Shown: positions 34,223 to 46,822, counted from the stretch's first letter. The stretch: 64,000 nucleotides of DNA from Catonia carolina (GCA_035578175.1 JAQMRL010000006.1:21487506-21551505), one strand, 5' to 3'. Notes: generated by a model from the sequence alone, not told the origin. Numbers and translations are program-made.

Positions 34223-35001
34223 AAAAAAAAATAAATAAAATAAAATAATAAAGAGAATATCTAACCTCAATCGCCAGTTTATTTGAAAACCACTATATTA
34301 AATCAATACAAGCAATAAAGAATATCGGTAAATTATTTAAATTTAATTTGAAGTATTTATCATTTAATCTAACAGTTATTTTGTGTTTTATTCCGACGCA
34401 TTTAAAAAAAAATATTTTTTTTTAAATATCCCCCTTGGTAACAATAAAATAATAAAATATCTGCAAACTGCAATAAAATCTTATACCGTAATTATAGACA
34501 CAACAGCTTCATTCTGCATTCAGAACAAGTTAAAATGCATTTTTATTAAACCTTAATTGTTGTATCTTTCTTTCTGAATTCAATCTCGCAAAATCTATTG
34601 TTATTGCTAAACCACTTACAATCACGTCGTAAAATTAAAATTTCAAAATAAAACAAGTCTGTATTCACGCAGAATTTTTAAATCGTTTTATTTTTTTTTA
34701 CCAAGAACTCAGACAGTGTGTTCTGTAATACACTATAATTTAACAAAGATGCCTTTCAAAAATGTATAACAAAATTTGCTAAATTTTTATGATCGTACTT
34801 AGTTTTCTGTGTTAACAGTGTTTTCCTGTTCAGTGATCTAAGGATCTGCTAGACATCGTATAACTTAAAATGTATTCAGACATTTTAGTAAAAAGCTTTA
34901 CACTTCATCACAGGCTGTTCAATGCACGTATTTCTCCACCCTTCTATTCTTTATCCTTACTAACCTGAAAGCCGGGAATAAGGCATGCATGCGTCATGAC
35001 C
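34223..35001. other. AT-rich unassigned region
   Basis: No feature recognised. Confidence 0.4.
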
Positions 35002-35160
35002 TTTTTACTTTCTCTTGCCTATATGAATAGGTATATAGGAAGGAAAGTATTGTTTTCATGTCGATTTTTCGAAATCGAGTTTTCACCGGATCTATACGTT
35101 TTCAGACCCCCTGAACCCAAAAAACATGTTTTTAGCGATTGGTCTGTGTGTGTGTATGTG

Positions 35161-35247
<87 letters not shown>

Positions 35248-36036
35248 GTGTATACAAAATATCTCAAGAACGGAACGTCGTACGAACTTGAAACTTGAAA
35301 CTTAAGTTACATACGACTACCGGACCCGACACGAACCTTTTCATCAAAATCGGTCAACCGGAAGTAGTAGTTTATTCGTGTCATTTTTCACTTTTTTGTG
35401 ATTTTCTCAAAAACTGGTCCTACGATTTTTTTAAAAATCGCCTGGTTTACTCAACTTTTTTATTCTCTACAAGATAGGGTAGGCGTCATGTGTGCTGAAA
35501 TTCTTGGTGAGGGTGTTTTCTCGTAAAAACGTTGTTTTTTAAGATTACGGCTTTAATATGCATTTTAGCGCAAAACTTTATATAATAAAAATTGTAGAGA
35601 ATTAAAAATCCTATAACTTTTATTTCAAACAATTTTTTGTACAACGCTTAGTTTAGCGGTAATTTGCGATTTTCTGTTTTTTTTTTCTCACGAAAATGTG
35701 TGAAAAATTAATTTTTTTAAGATTTCGGCCTTAGTATGCATTTTACGAAAAAAGTGTATATAAAAAATTTATAGAAAATTAAAAGATCTACAACTTTTTT
35801 AGAGCATTTTTCTCTATAGAGCCTAGTTTAGAGAGAAAGAGTGATTTTCCGTATTTCTAAGCCAAACTGAGGTTGATTTTCATTTTGTGTCTTTCACTCA
35901 TGATTAAAATTAGGTTATGTTTATTGAAGTTAGTTTTTTGTTTATTTCTTATGTTTTATTACTAATTTTAGGTTTATTGTTAATTATTTGCACTGGCAAG
36001 AGAAAGTTGTGTGTGTTTCACACCAAATTTTTTAAA
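35002..36036 (+). mobile_element. Helentron-like repeat R1, copy g
   Basis: Full-length: tttttactttctcttgccta, hairpin, GT core 35144-35250, conserved blocks, ggcaagagaaagttgtgtgt and tttcacaccaaattttttaa. Confidence 0.8.
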
Positions 36037-36545
36037 TTAAATTTTCTCCCCAACTATTCATTATTTTCTAACGGGTTTAGTTGCATTAGATAGAGAATTG
36101 TCTCCTCTTTGATTTGATGTATCTTGCATATTTATACAATAAAAATTGACGACGTGGTGTTACGCGGAGGAAGGAATATTTTTTTGACGAGCCAGTTTTA
36201 GTAAAAACTGAGCGTTTCCGTTCATACTATTTTCAACAACTAAAGCTATATGTTTGAAAATGACATCATTAGTTAGCTCTTCCTGTTGTGGTTAAAATCA
36301 ATATATTAGAAATGCCCGCGACAAATATTATGACTATAAAATCGAACAAAAAAGGTTAACTCTACCCGTCTCGCCAATCCCACGGTTAAACCGTACAATT
36401 CCATCAAAATAAACAATAACATATTTTGATTTATGCTTTCATAATATTTCGAAAAAGATAATACACAACATAACGCACAGAAAAACGATAGAAACCTTCA
36501 GAGAACAGAAGTAAATAAAACTTGAAAAGAGTTGTTCTCCATCTT
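36037..36545. other. Unassigned sequence
   Basis: An 81-codon minus frame covers 36676-36431 but is not recognised and not conserved in the inverted arm, so I do not call it. Confidence 0.35.
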
Positions 36546-36858
36546 TCTGTCGTCTTCCATACATGAGTCCATCTCACCGTTTTGGTTTTATTTTTCAAAT
36601 TAGGCATAAACCAACCATTAAAGATTCCATGAACAATATCTTTAGTAATTTGTTTGCGGTTTTTGTTTAGCACCACCGGGTTGGTCTAGAGATAAATTCG
36701 TCGCCGCAAGTCAGTTGTTCAATAGCTGATTTACGGAGTCGTAGGTCCCTAGTTCAAGTCCTAGTTAGTTAGTTATTTTATACGGATTTGAATACTAAGA
36801 TGGTGGTTACCGATGTACTTTGATGGTTGGGATTCAATAACCATACAATGTACAAGAC
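36546..36858 (+). repeat. Left arm of a large inverted repeat
   Basis: Inverted match of 37195-37507, about 310 bp with roughly 10 percent differences. It contains flanking sequence (caaattaggcataaaccaac) and the head of SINE D. Spacer between the arms is about 340 bp. Confidence 0.85.
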
Positions 36859-36960
36859 TACCTCATTTACACGTCATACATATCATTGGATCATGGGGTT
36901 GCCTATTTTTTTGAATTGAGATTGCAATGTACACACATTAGGGATAAAACGAAAAAAATA
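36671..36960 (+). mobile_element. tRNA-derived SINE, family D
   Basis: Head caccaccgggttggtctaga (A-box-like), B-box-like agttcaagtcctagt, body with tacggatttgaatactaag and gtactttgatggttgggatt, A-rich tail. TSD ttgtttag on both sides (about 36663-36670 and 36963-36970). Confidence 0.8.
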
Positions 36961-37194
36961 TTTGTTTAGTAATTTGTCACATTTAGTAACTTGTTAACAT
37001 GTAATTTCATGATTTTTTCAACATTACACCGCCATACATTCGTCGAATATTTTCTGATTTCCCTTACGATATGAAAGAAGATGCGCAATTTGCTTTTGGT
37101 CCACTGTCTCTGCAAAATGACTTAAAGTGCACTTCTATTCTTCTATTTCATGACATGTAACTAGGTACATGTCACTAACATTTCATGACTTGTC

Positions 37195-37507
37195 GGTGGT
37201 ATGGTTAATTGAATCCCAACCATCAAAGTACATCGGTAACCATCGTCTTAGTATTCAAATCCGTATAAAATAAATAACTGTACTAGGACTTGAACTAGGG
37301 ACCTACGGCTCCGTAAATCAGCTATTGAACAACTGACTTGCGGCGACGAATTTACCTCTAGACCAACCCGGTGGGCACTAAACAAAAACCGCAAACAAAT
37401 TACTAAAGATATTGTTCATGGAATCTTTAATGGTTGGTTTATGCCTAATTTGAAAAAAGAAACTAAAGCGGCGTGAGATGGACTCTTGTATAGTAGACGA
37501 CAGTACG
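37195..37507 (-). repeat. Right arm of the inverted repeat with partial SINE D
   Basis: The minus strand contains the same flank and SINE D head (37378-37195), cut after gattcaattaaccat. Same insertion site as the left arm, so the inverted duplication came after the SINE insertion. Confidence 0.8.
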
Positions 37508-38479
37508 ATATCAGTCAAATATTTCCCTTGTATTATTATATAAACAGTTCCGAGGGAGGTGGAGGGTTGTTTGCTGATGTCGGATCAAGTGGCCAGGATA
37601 AAAAAAGGTTTAAATTTGTCTAGTATCATACGAACGTCACTTCAGATTTTTTCGGGACACTCTTTGAAGTATAAATAGGGTTCTCAACTCCTGGAATACA
37701 CAGATTAGTTTTCGAGTCTAGAGATCTTGTATGTGTGCATTTCCACGAAAAAGACAATAAATTCTAATTTCCAAATCTTTAACGGACTGAATAAATTGGT
37801 AGAACAAATCATGGAATCTAGGAAATGTATATAAAACTAGCCGGGTATATTATATACGAAAAAATAATACATAAAAAGAAAAATTCTTACGAATTATTTA
37901 GTCAAATTATCTGATTTAAATATAACTTAATTTTACCAACATGCAATTTTAACATATGTTACTACACACGTCAAGAATTGTAACATTACAAACATACCTA
38001 TGTAATTAACTCCCCTCCCGCCTTTAAGATAATAAAACTTATTTTTATTGAGAACAAAAAAAAATTTGTTCTCAATTACATAATAAAAACAACAGGACAA
38101 AAGCAAAATCAAACAAAAGTTAGATATGTGTAAGTAGTTAGTAATAAAAAATTAGTTTAACAAAATAAAACAAAAATTTTTATGTTATACTAATCTTAAA
38201 TACATTAGATACCAAGGTCAGATCCTTGAATTATTTTATTGTTTAATGTTGGTATAAGAGATATTCGCCTATCATTATGTCTAACATTTTATTATTGTGT
38301 TACATAAAGTATATATTCACATAAAGTCGCTTACGGCAAAAAATAACACCATTTCAGACATTTACTGTATGCTGTTCTACTAATTGGTACTACAGCATTC
38401 TAATATCACATTTTATACCATATCTTCTACTTTATATTGTATATAAATACAGTGTGTATTTAATAAGTTATTCTGAGCT
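37508..38479. other. AT-rich unassigned region
   Basis: No feature recognised. Confidence 0.4.
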
Positions 38480-39256
38480 GCACAAAATTGACGTGTACCC
38501 CAAGGGGCAATACTATCCCCATTTCTGTATAGAGTATTTGCATCGGATTTCACATCGGTAACCGCGACGTATTCTGACGACACAGCAATTCTTGTACGGG
38601 AAAAGAGCGCGGATGAGGCTTCCAGGTTGGCGCAGCGACATCTTTTATTAATACAGGACTTGCTTACCCGTTGGCGTATTGAGGTGGACCCAATTAAATC
38701 AATACAGGTTACGTTCACCTTACGACGTCAAACTTGTCCACCTGTGATGGTGAATAACATTCATATCCCACAAGCCAGGGTGGTGCGATATCTTGGCTTA
38801 TGGCTTGACAGGCGACTAACCTGGAAGTATCATCTGCGTACGAAACGTTTATAACTTAACCGCCACCAGAAGCTACTCTTCTGCTTAATTAATCCTCGAT
38901 CAAGATTGAACCTCCGCTCCAAGATTTTAATATACAAATTCCTTTTAAGACCAATCTGGACTTATGGCGTCCAGCTCTTTAGAATAGCGGCAGAGAGTAA
39001 CTTAAAGTTGATCCAGGCCTTTCAATCAAAATTCTTAAGACTTGCTTTTGGCGCTCCTATATAAGTGAGCAATAAAACCCTCCTCGACGATTTAAAAATT
39101 CCGACAGGAAAGGAGCTAACCGCGTCTTTGTGTAGTACATTTCACGAAAGACTAGATGACCGTTCAAACCAACTAGCCCGTGATCTAGCTACAAGGAAAT
39201 TCCCAACTGTGCGACGTTCAAAGCGGAAATGGAGTAGAGACTTTTGGTCTGAATAA
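38480..39256 (+). mobile_element. Jockey-type LINE, RT palm to C-terminus, decayed
   Basis: The plus frames read RGTPQ-like start, then TYSDDTAILVREKSADEA (active site as SDD), LLTRWRIEVDPIKSIQVTF, VVRYLGLWLDRRLTWKYHL, a stop at 38851, then RSKILIYKFLLRPIWTYGVQ, IQAFQSKFLRLAFGAP and LDDLKIPTGKEL. The RW-I-x-KS-x-x-TF, YLGLxLDxRLTW and PIWTYGxQL blocks match jockey-clade reverse transcriptases. Interrupted by at least two stops or shifts; the upstream part is absent. Confidence 0.85.
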
Positions 39257-39404
39257 CGGACAATACCCGAAGTTTTAAACGGAGAATGTACCACTGGGTA
39301 CTTCTTCTCCTTAAAGTGAAATTCCCACCGCCATTTACATATCATATACGGAAGTTGTGCAGCTTAATGTACAGTACCGCAATAAAAATTAAAGACAAAA
39401 AATA

Positions 39405-39912
39405 CAGGGTGATTTTTTAGTTCTGTTACCCAATTTGTAATGTAATTTATGTAAAGGAAATGTAGGTGTAATAAAAAATGATGAGTTACTCACAAATATA
39501 TTTAATAAAAATATGCTTTCATTACTTACATAATTGTTAAAAAATATGCCCAAAATGCCCACCCCTTGCGGTTGTATACGCTCGGACTCTTTTCAGCATA
39601 TTAGCAGAAACCTTTTTAAGAGTTACATTGGATACATTCGTGATAAGTCTGTAATATTGACTTTAAGTTCATCAATACTGTGAGGATTGTTTTTGAAGGC
39701 CTAGAACTTAATGTAGCCCCACAAAAATTAGTCAGGAGATGGGTGAAGTCTGGGGACCTTGGAGGCCATAAGTCCTTGTTTATTATTCGACCACCAAAGA
39801 ACTCTAGCAGAAAATTTATGGTTTCTTGAGATGTGTGGCATGTAGCGCCGTCTTGCTGAAACCAGCAATACCGTTCTTGAGGTTCCAGGAGGGACACAGG
39901 TTGGCGCACAAT
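39405..39912 (-). mobile_element. IS630-type transposon fragment
   Basis: Left end agggtgattttttagttctg (39405). Minus frame 39909-39616 has RYCWFQQDGATCHTSQETIN (second catalytic D) and DLWPPRSPDFTH (third region), then FCGATLSSRPSKT. Same family as 15573-16351. Cut at 39913 by a (TAA)n tract. Confidence 0.8.
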
Positions 39913-39963
<51 letters not shown>

Positions 39964-40135
39964 TTTATTTATTCCACTTTATACAGAATTATATCTTATC
40001 TACTAGGAATAAATAACCACCAACTCAAAGTAAACGGTGGTTACATAAAGAAAGAAAAGAAAATACATAAGAACAAGTTTACAAATGAATTACAAATCAA
40101 TGTCGTCATACACTACAAATGACAATCCAAATTGT
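39913..40135 (-). mobile_element. (TAA)n and LINE-like 3' tail
   Basis: (AAT)16 at 39913-39962 runs into atttatttattccactttat, similar to the LINE tail at 41886. Likely the 3' end of a LINE inserted, on the minus strand, into the transposon at its left. Confidence 0.45.
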
Positions 40136-40640
40136 AGCTGCAGCTACATTGTATGTTAACTATATTATTTTTAACGATAACGAAGCTGTTAGTCTTCCGA
40201 TCTGACATTCACCTGTACATGACTAACGCTAAAATTAGTTATTTTTGTTATTATTTACCAAGATCAGTAAATTCCTGCAAGTACTGAATAGCAACCACTG
40301 CAAGCCAGCAACGGTAAAGTACTGTAACAAGATCGAAGGAAAGAGAGACTGTTCACGAAGGTTCCAGAATTCCATTCATAAAAATAATTAAGGAATAATA
40401 AAAATAACAATACACAATAAGATCAGTTTTGTAAATGACAGTTGTAACCATAAAAGTTTGTCTATTCATTCATAATGGTTGTAATAACTATCATAAAGTT
40501 TAGCTATTGTGTACAGCTACTATGAGGGAGGCAGGTTGTTTACGTTTTCTATTTACAAAAGACCTTTTGTTGACCTATTAACAATGGATTTTTCTAGCAT
40601 TCATAAATAAAGAGTTATTTTTGTACTTGAGTAGATTTCT
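40136..40640. other. Unassigned sequence
   Basis: No feature recognised. Confidence 0.35.
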
Positions 40641-41090
40641 CTACTTTGTTCTGGAACGATCTTTGTGAATGATTATAAAAGGAGGCCCCCGAGCGCGGTC
40701 CAGTTAGTAATCGTTTGATCTTCGACGAATGTCTATGGGACGTAGGCAGGCGCGTACCGAGCATTGTGTCAGTCAACGATTGTAACACTGTCTTTGTGTG
40801 TGTATTGTGTAAAGTCTTTTTGTGAGTGTATTGTAAAGTTAAGATCAGTCATTGTGAATTCAGTTTCTGTGTTTTGTATGTTGTGTAATGTGTAAAAGTG
40901 ATTGTTGTAAGTTATTTATTGTTTATTAGCTATATTAAGTGAATCATTAAATCATTTATTGTACTATTTAATTATAATTAGTTTAATTATTTATTTTGTA
41001 ATCTTTTAGTCTAATAAATATTTGTAATTTGTAAACTTTAGTGTATTAATTATTTAATAACCTAGATCCCGAAACGGACCTTAGCAATAA
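40640..41090 (+). promoter_or_regulatory. Promoter plus poly(A) signal block, possible solo LTR
   Basis: TATAAAAG at 40674-40681 is 28 bases before an initiator-like TCCAGTTAG (A at 40702). A GC-richer leader follows, then AATAAA at 41013-41018. Core promoter and poly(A) signal within about 340 bp, with no coding sequence, is the layout of an LTR. I could not fix TG...CA ends or a target duplication. It could instead be a host promoter with a noncoding first exon. Confidence 0.3.
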
Positions 41091-42101
41091 GTGCCACAAT
41101 ACCAACACTAACCCACAATTTCTTACAAGTAAAACAACATCAGTTATGTCATTGAGCAAATCTTTAACCTTTCTTGTAAATATTAACATGTTTAAGCTAT
41201 TTTTAATTTCAATATGCAAGAGATTAACACTTTGGACCTAAATAAACAAAAGTTTTAGCAAAAAAGGATTTATTAACTTTCGGTCTTACAAAAAGTTGTC
41301 GGCTTGAACCTCCAGTTTTGTGATACAGGTTTTCAGTACCTCTGTTGCCACTTTTTTTATAAAACAATTTTAAAACTTTAAAAATAAATAAATATTTAAT
41401 GCGAAAGATACGTAAATTTTTAAATTAATAACAGTACTGTCTCTGACGTTTAAATAATAATATTTTAATGAAGTATTTTTGAGTTACAAACAATTTATTT
41501 ATTAGTTTATTATGAATACCTCCCCAAAATTCAATATTCCTGTATAATTCGCCATTTACTGTCTGTTCGAAGAATATGGGCCCGACTATACGATGACGAG
41601 ATATCGCATACCACTCACCAATTTTTGTTGGATGCAAAGATTTTTCTTGTAAACGTTAGGATTTTCAGCTGCCCAAATTCGAGTGGTTGGCTGTTCACAT
41701 AACCGTCGAGAGGAATTCAAGCTTTATCACTTAAGAACAATGTGTTTAAAACTTCTATCTTTGATCTAAAACTTTGATCTGGAGGCTAAAACTTTTGGAC
41801 TAATCGTACGCGATACGGATACAATTTCAATTTTTTAGCAGCTTTCTGAACACTCAATTATGACAAACCAACTTGCGAGGAAAGCATTTATTTATTTATT
41901 TCCTTTATTACTCCTCCAAAAGAGCAAAGCCCGTGCTTGGAGGACGATTACTCTAATTACAAAAAATACATAGCACAAAAATAAAACTACAATACAACAA
42001 CAATGCACTGATAAAAAACAAAAAACAGTTAATACCAATACTACATCACTTATTACATGAAAAAATAAGTCACACAAAAGAGAAAATGATCAAATAACAT
42101 T

Positions 42102-42296
42102 ATGCCGGTCGCATTGGTGTAGTTGGTAACGTGCTCGCCTCTCATCATGCGGTCCTGGGTCCGAATCCCACTCAGTCACAGCATATTTTCATACGTTACA
42201 AAAAAACATTTCATCCTCCATTGTACAAAAAGTTACACCCCAACGTCGTCGCTAATGACCGTTGTAGTTGATCCGACGTTAAATAAATAAATTTAA
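42102..42296 (+). mobile_element. SINE family A copy
   Basis: gccggtcgcattggtgtagt head, ggtaacgtgctcgcc, B box gggtccgaatcccac, gatccgacgttaaataaata tail. Confidence 0.85.
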
Positions 42297-42624
42297 AAAA
42301 AAACCATTAAAATCACGTAAGTATCAAATAAAAAAATAAAAAAAACAGACAGAATACAAATGTAAATAAAAATTAAAACTTATAACAAAACTACAATGTT
42401 AATAAATGATAATACAAACATCAGCAAAGTTATAAAATAGCATTAATAAAATATGATAAAACAACCTCTACCAGTTTACTTTACATTATTTTAGAGAAAA
42501 AAAATGAAAACAAAATTTAACCTTAACTACTTCCCTTAAATTGAACTATTTCTTCATACACAAATACAACACATAATAGGCTACATAATATTAGCGCAAT
42601 ATCAGAAACAAAAAAAAAAAACGG

Positions 42625-42820
42625 CCGGCCGCATTGGCGCAGTTGGTAACGTGCTCGCCTCTCATCATGCGGTCCTGGGTTCGAATCCCACTCAGGCACG
42701 GCATATTTTCATACGTTACAAAAAATCATTTCATCCTACATCGCATAAAGTTCCACCCCAACGTCGTCGCTAATGACCGTTGCAGTTGATGCGACGTTAA
42801 AGAAATAAATAAATAAAAAC
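42625..42820 (+). mobile_element. SINE family A copy
   Basis: gccggccgcattggcgcagt head, B box gggttcgaatcccac, gatgcgacgttaaagaaata tail. Closest to a tRNA of the family-A copies here. Confidence 0.85.
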
Positions 42821-43606
42821 TATTATAAATATACATATTGTATAACTATAACTACACTAGTCTATGACTAATATTTTAGTGAGCCAATAATACCCGCCTA
42901 ACCCTAGTGGCGAAGAGAAATCAAAGACTCTAAGTGAGAGTTCTGCCCCAGCTGAAAATTAGAAACCTTTTGATCAAGAATTTGAAATTATTATAACAAG
43001 ACCTGTCTCTAACGTACTCCGGAAGCAAGTTGTAAAACTTAGGTGCCAGGAAGTCAAAATGTCCCTGTCCTGCAGTTGTTTTTTTTTAACTTCCTGTAAA
43101 AGGCCAGCGGCTGCTCTTCTGGTTGCGTTCTGCCCCGATAAGCTTTCGTAAACTTTTCCGTGGAGTTGAGCAATCTTGTTTTAACATTCTCTAAAACGTC
43201 ATCTGTCAAGAGTCAAGGTCGACCACTACGTTTTCTGTCGCAAACACTACCTGTCTCTCGAAATCGGTTTGTTATCCTAGAAATTGACATTTTTCTGGTG
43301 AAGGAACACCAACAAATTTAATTTGAAATAATTCTTTTACACTCGCGTAAGATTTCGTAGCAAAATATTGTTCAAGAATGAAAACCCGCTGTTCTAGGGT
43401 AAAATATATTCTGTTCGTAACACGAACGGAAACAGCACAAAATTTTACTCAGATCAAGGAGAATCAACTCACACTGCCGTATCTATACCGGTTGAGTACG
43501 GCTACCAACTTCGTGTCACAAAAACAAAATTTCCCTTTCCTAGAAAAATACCAAACATTAACAGTTTGGTAAGAGCACTAAAAAATTCCACTACAGGATA
43601 TAATAC

Positions 43607-45229
43607 ATTAGACACAAACATTTTTATAAATAGCCAACATATCATTACAGATAGTAATTCAGATATTTTAATTTTCAAAGGTGAAACAATAATTGAATAG
43701 ATCAACGGAAAAACGTTGCAAGTAACAATAACTACTTTTTACAGAAAGTGAAAGATACCATCTGATTCTTAGCTGTAATGATTTTTCACTGTATGACGAT
43801 TTTGTTTCGAGAATTTCCGAGATTTTAGTAACAATTCTACCCGTTAGAAGTCACTATTATGATCAAATAGAGGATTTATAGAACGTATTCCACTGAAACT
43901 TCACTTTTGTAAATTTTATCAGTTGCAACGTTTTTCTGCTGAGCCATTCAATTTTTACCTCTTGTTAAAATTCTCTTGTATCTCCTGTTATAATTGCCAA
44001 TAACAGGCAGGTGAAGTGTTAAATTATTTGCATTCAATCTACTAGTTCCAGGGCTACAAAAAATAGTTCTGTTACTAAGGAAGTAAATAAAAACCTGCGA
44101 AAAATATTTTTCTTCTAAGTGACAACTTTAAGGTTTATCTTTGTATACGTAGCAATTTCGATGAGTTAAATAATGAAATAATCGTTTGAAATTACGTAGA
44201 TGTATAAATAATTTACAAACTTTGTAAGAATTAAATAAAAATTCTAAATAAATTTTTTTAAATAAGACAAACTAAATAAATATATTTAAAAGAAAATATA
44301 CTATTTATGTATTAATTAAGAGAATTTAGGCCTATTATAAATTTAAAAATAGTATTGTTTTATATTTTAATAATGTATTTTATAGCTTTATCAAAAAAAT
44401 CGTGGTCAAATGTTTATGTTTTTTCTTTAAAATTTTTATTGTGTGTTTGTAAAATTTATCAGTTAAAATAATTTACAATTTAAGTTTTTTAATTTAAGCG
44501 ATTTTGTGGAGTACAAAAGAAATGCTGACACAAAACAAGAGACAAATAATATAGGCCTATTGATTGTATCAGACATGATATAAATAATTTGTCTTTGGCC
44601 TAGCATGCTTGAATCTGTATTTGAAGTACGGATAAGGACAAACAAAAGAAAAGACAAAAATTTAAATTTGAGGTTAAGTTGAAACAATCGAACGGACACC
44701 AAATAGTGAGGGGAATGGTTTCGTGCCTTAAATACTTACCGTGTTTATTATAAAATATTTTAGTAAAAAATCCTGTTTAATTAATTCTATTATGTTGAAT
44801 TAAGTCCATTAAAATGCAGAACGCGGCAATCGTGTGTGGTTTTAGTAAAGTATAGCGGTCGATGTATGGTAAGGGAAGAAGAAGATAGGTTTAAATAAAG
44901 CAGCTTTGTGACGAGTGGTGGAAAGATTGCAGTATGTAAGATCTTTTATAATTGATTGCTTCATAAAGTTTGATTTTTAGAGTGAACGTCAACTGAGAAA
45001 GGATTGTCAATAAATCTGTATGATTTTAACTTAAAACTTTGTTTTTAGCAGAAAAATCATTGGAATTTATTAAGGAATTTCTATGTTTTCAGGAAAATAA
45101 AAAAATTTTAATGAAAGTTTTCCTAGCGTGTGTTTTGAATTAGTAGATGAGGAAATATTTTTCAACTCTGTAATCTGAGATGAACCAGAAATATCTCATA
45201 CCAAAAAATATAACGTAATAAGCAGAATT
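43607..45229. other. AT-rich region with a SINE E scrap
   Basis: 44005-44085 matches the first 80 bp of SINE E (caggtgaagtgttaaattat, ccagggctacaaaaaatagt). The rest holds no supported feature. Confidence 0.5.
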
Positions 45230-45680
45230 TCAGGTACATAACAAAGAACTGACATAAAACAGTGCGTAGCATAACTAAAATGGTGATAGGCTGAAAACAT
45301 AATGAGGCAGATGGATGATTGATAGAACTAAGATTCAAAAATGGAGGCCTTAGAAGGAAGATATTTTTTTTTTTTTTTTTTTTTTTTTTGGTTTAACGTC
45401 CGACTGTTTTGCAAATTGCTGCTAATGCAGACGGTGAAGAATGAAAATGAATTTTTGTAACGTATGAAAAAATGCCATGCCCGAGTGGGATGGGATAAGG
45501 AAGGGATGGGATGCCATGCCCGAGTGGAAGGAAGATAAGTAGAGGTCGTCCGCAAATGCGATAGAGAAAAGGTACTGGTGTAGAATTAAATTCGGGTGGA
45601 AGGGGGCAGAAAACCGAACTTTGGAGGCAAACAGGGAAGGCCTGTATTAAACACTGGATGAAGAAGAAGGAAACAAAGAG
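45230..45680 (+). mobile_element. LINE 3'-end fragment with nested SINE
   Basis: Before the SINE: MRQMDD and SKMEALEGR-type frames (W-R-P-L-E-G-R in another frame); after it: RGRPQMR and, in frame, LWRQTGKACIKHWMKKK, the usual end of an APE-LINE ORF2, running into a (GAA)n/(GGA)n tail. Confidence 0.6.
45363..45526 (-). mobile_element. SINE family A copy, truncated
   Basis: Poly(A)/(T) then gtttaacgtccgactgtttt through ccatgcccgagtgggat, with a short internal duplication instead of the tRNA head. TSD gaaggaagat at 45353-45362 and 45527-45536. Confidence 0.8.
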
Positions 45681-45778
45681 GAAGAAGGAGACGGAGGAAG
45701 AGGAGGAGTAAAGAAGAAGAAGTAGAAGAAGAAGAAGAAGAAGAAGAAGAAGAAGAAGGAGGAGGAGGAGGAGGAGGA
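45660..45778. repeat. (GAA)n and (GGA)n microsatellite
   Basis: LINE-tail-derived purine-rich tract. Confidence 0.9.
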
Positions 45779-45930
45779 ATTGAATTTTAACAAAAGTATC
45801 CAGTTTTTAAACTTTGGTTTTTAACTCTTTAGGTTGTGAAAGAGTCTGTTTTAAATTTTTTTTTGGAGATGACTTGTAGGATTCTTATAGAGTTCTTTAC
45901 GCTGTTTACCTTTCATCATTTTATTTCTTA
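45776..45930. repeat. Empty-site paralogue of the R1 copy h insertion
   Basis: ttgaattttaacaaaagtat ... gtttttaactctttaggttg ... gctgtttacctttcatca occurs here uninterrupted and again at 46652-46676 plus 47693-47805 on either side of R1 copy h. Confidence 0.85.
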
Positions 45931-46650
45931 AAATTTTGTATTACGGTGAAAAATTAAAGGGTGAATAATTAAAACCTGTTCTTTAATTTTATACATATTT
46001 AATAGTTAATAAGTGACCCATTTTAATATTTCATTATACTCGTAATACAATGTTTGTAATTTTACTTCAGCGGAAGTCTTTAATAAAAAATTGCTTAACT
46101 TTTACATTTTCTCTATAGCCTAGTTATTGAATTTTGATTAATTGGATTTGGTAAACTAAGTTTTTATTTGGTAATGACTCGTAATCGCTGTATTTGGGGA
46201 CTAATTACTACTTTTGCCGTCGGGTTTCCGCTTCCAAAAGGAACGCTTTACATGATATGAAAGAAATTAAAGAAGGTAGATTATACAAAGTCAACAAAAC
46301 CAACGAAGGAAGAAAACAAAGATAGTGAGAAAATGAGATGTACAAAAACATTGAAGAAAGAAAAAATATAAAAGAAGTACCAAATTTAAAACGAATTAAG
46401 GAAAAGGATGAACAGCAAAAGAAGACTGAAATGAAACACGACTATAACAGTTGGTGTGATAAAGTAAAATCGAAGTTTACTAGAGAACTAATGGAGTAGC
46501 ATTATAAAGAAGACCATTATGAGTAAGATTGTTGTTGAACAAACTATTCGAAGACAAGCGATAATGAAGATATAAATTCTAAAAGTGATAGCAATCTAAT
46601 TTAAAGAACTCTAGATTAAACTAATTAGGTGATTTGTTTTTTTCCAAATG
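45931..46650. other. Unassigned, with a Lys/Glu-rich coding-like relic
   Basis: 46260-46530 (+) reads in one frame EMYKNIEERKNIKEVPNLKR and YNSWCDKVKSKFTRELME, broken by stops. Amphipathic and coding-like, but I do not recognise it. Confidence 0.25.
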
Positions 46651-46676
46651 AATTGAATTTTAACAAAAGTATCCAG

Positions 46677-46822
46677 TTTTTACTTTCTCTTGCCTATATG
46701 AATGTATAGGAAGGAAAGTATTGTTTTCATGTCGATTTTTCGAAATCGAGTTTTCACCGGATCTATACGTTTTCAGACCCCCTGAACCCAAAAAACATGT
46801 TTTTAGCGATTGGTCTGTGTGT

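Larger units (their letters stand above)
41886..43146 (-). mobile_element. LINE 3' part inserted in the IS630 element
   Basis: 3' end (ataaataaataaat-type tail) at 41886. Towards 43140 the minus strand reads LSGQNATRRAAAGLLQEV and KFYNLLPEYVRD, FKFLIKRF, the N-x-LP...F-K-x-x-L pattern at the end of CR1/jockey-like RT proteins. Two SINEs (42102, 42625) are nested in its 3' UTR. Confidence 0.65.
41400..43606 (-). mobile_element. IS630-type transposon split by a LINE
   Basis: Right end with agtgctcttaccaaactgtt (43585-43556) and N-terminus (minus) like that of 15573-16351; then after the inserted block, second HTH remains (41885-41790) and the catalytic-domain frame 41637-41425 with HPTKIGEWYAISRHRIVGPIFFEQTV. 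Preceding frame includes NSxxIW-type AENP...YKKN remains. The left end is lost. Larger than its relatives and the best record of this family's coding region, but full of stops. Confidence 0.7.

Noticed and set aside
42102..42820. tRNA genes
   Set aside because: The tRNA-like heads have A and B boxes but sit in dispersed, A-tailed, TSD-flanked SINEs with imperfect cloverleafs.
43502..44702. Hydrophobic short minus frames
   Set aside because: AT-rich sequence yields Phe/Leu/Ile-rich frames by composition; no signal or family pattern.
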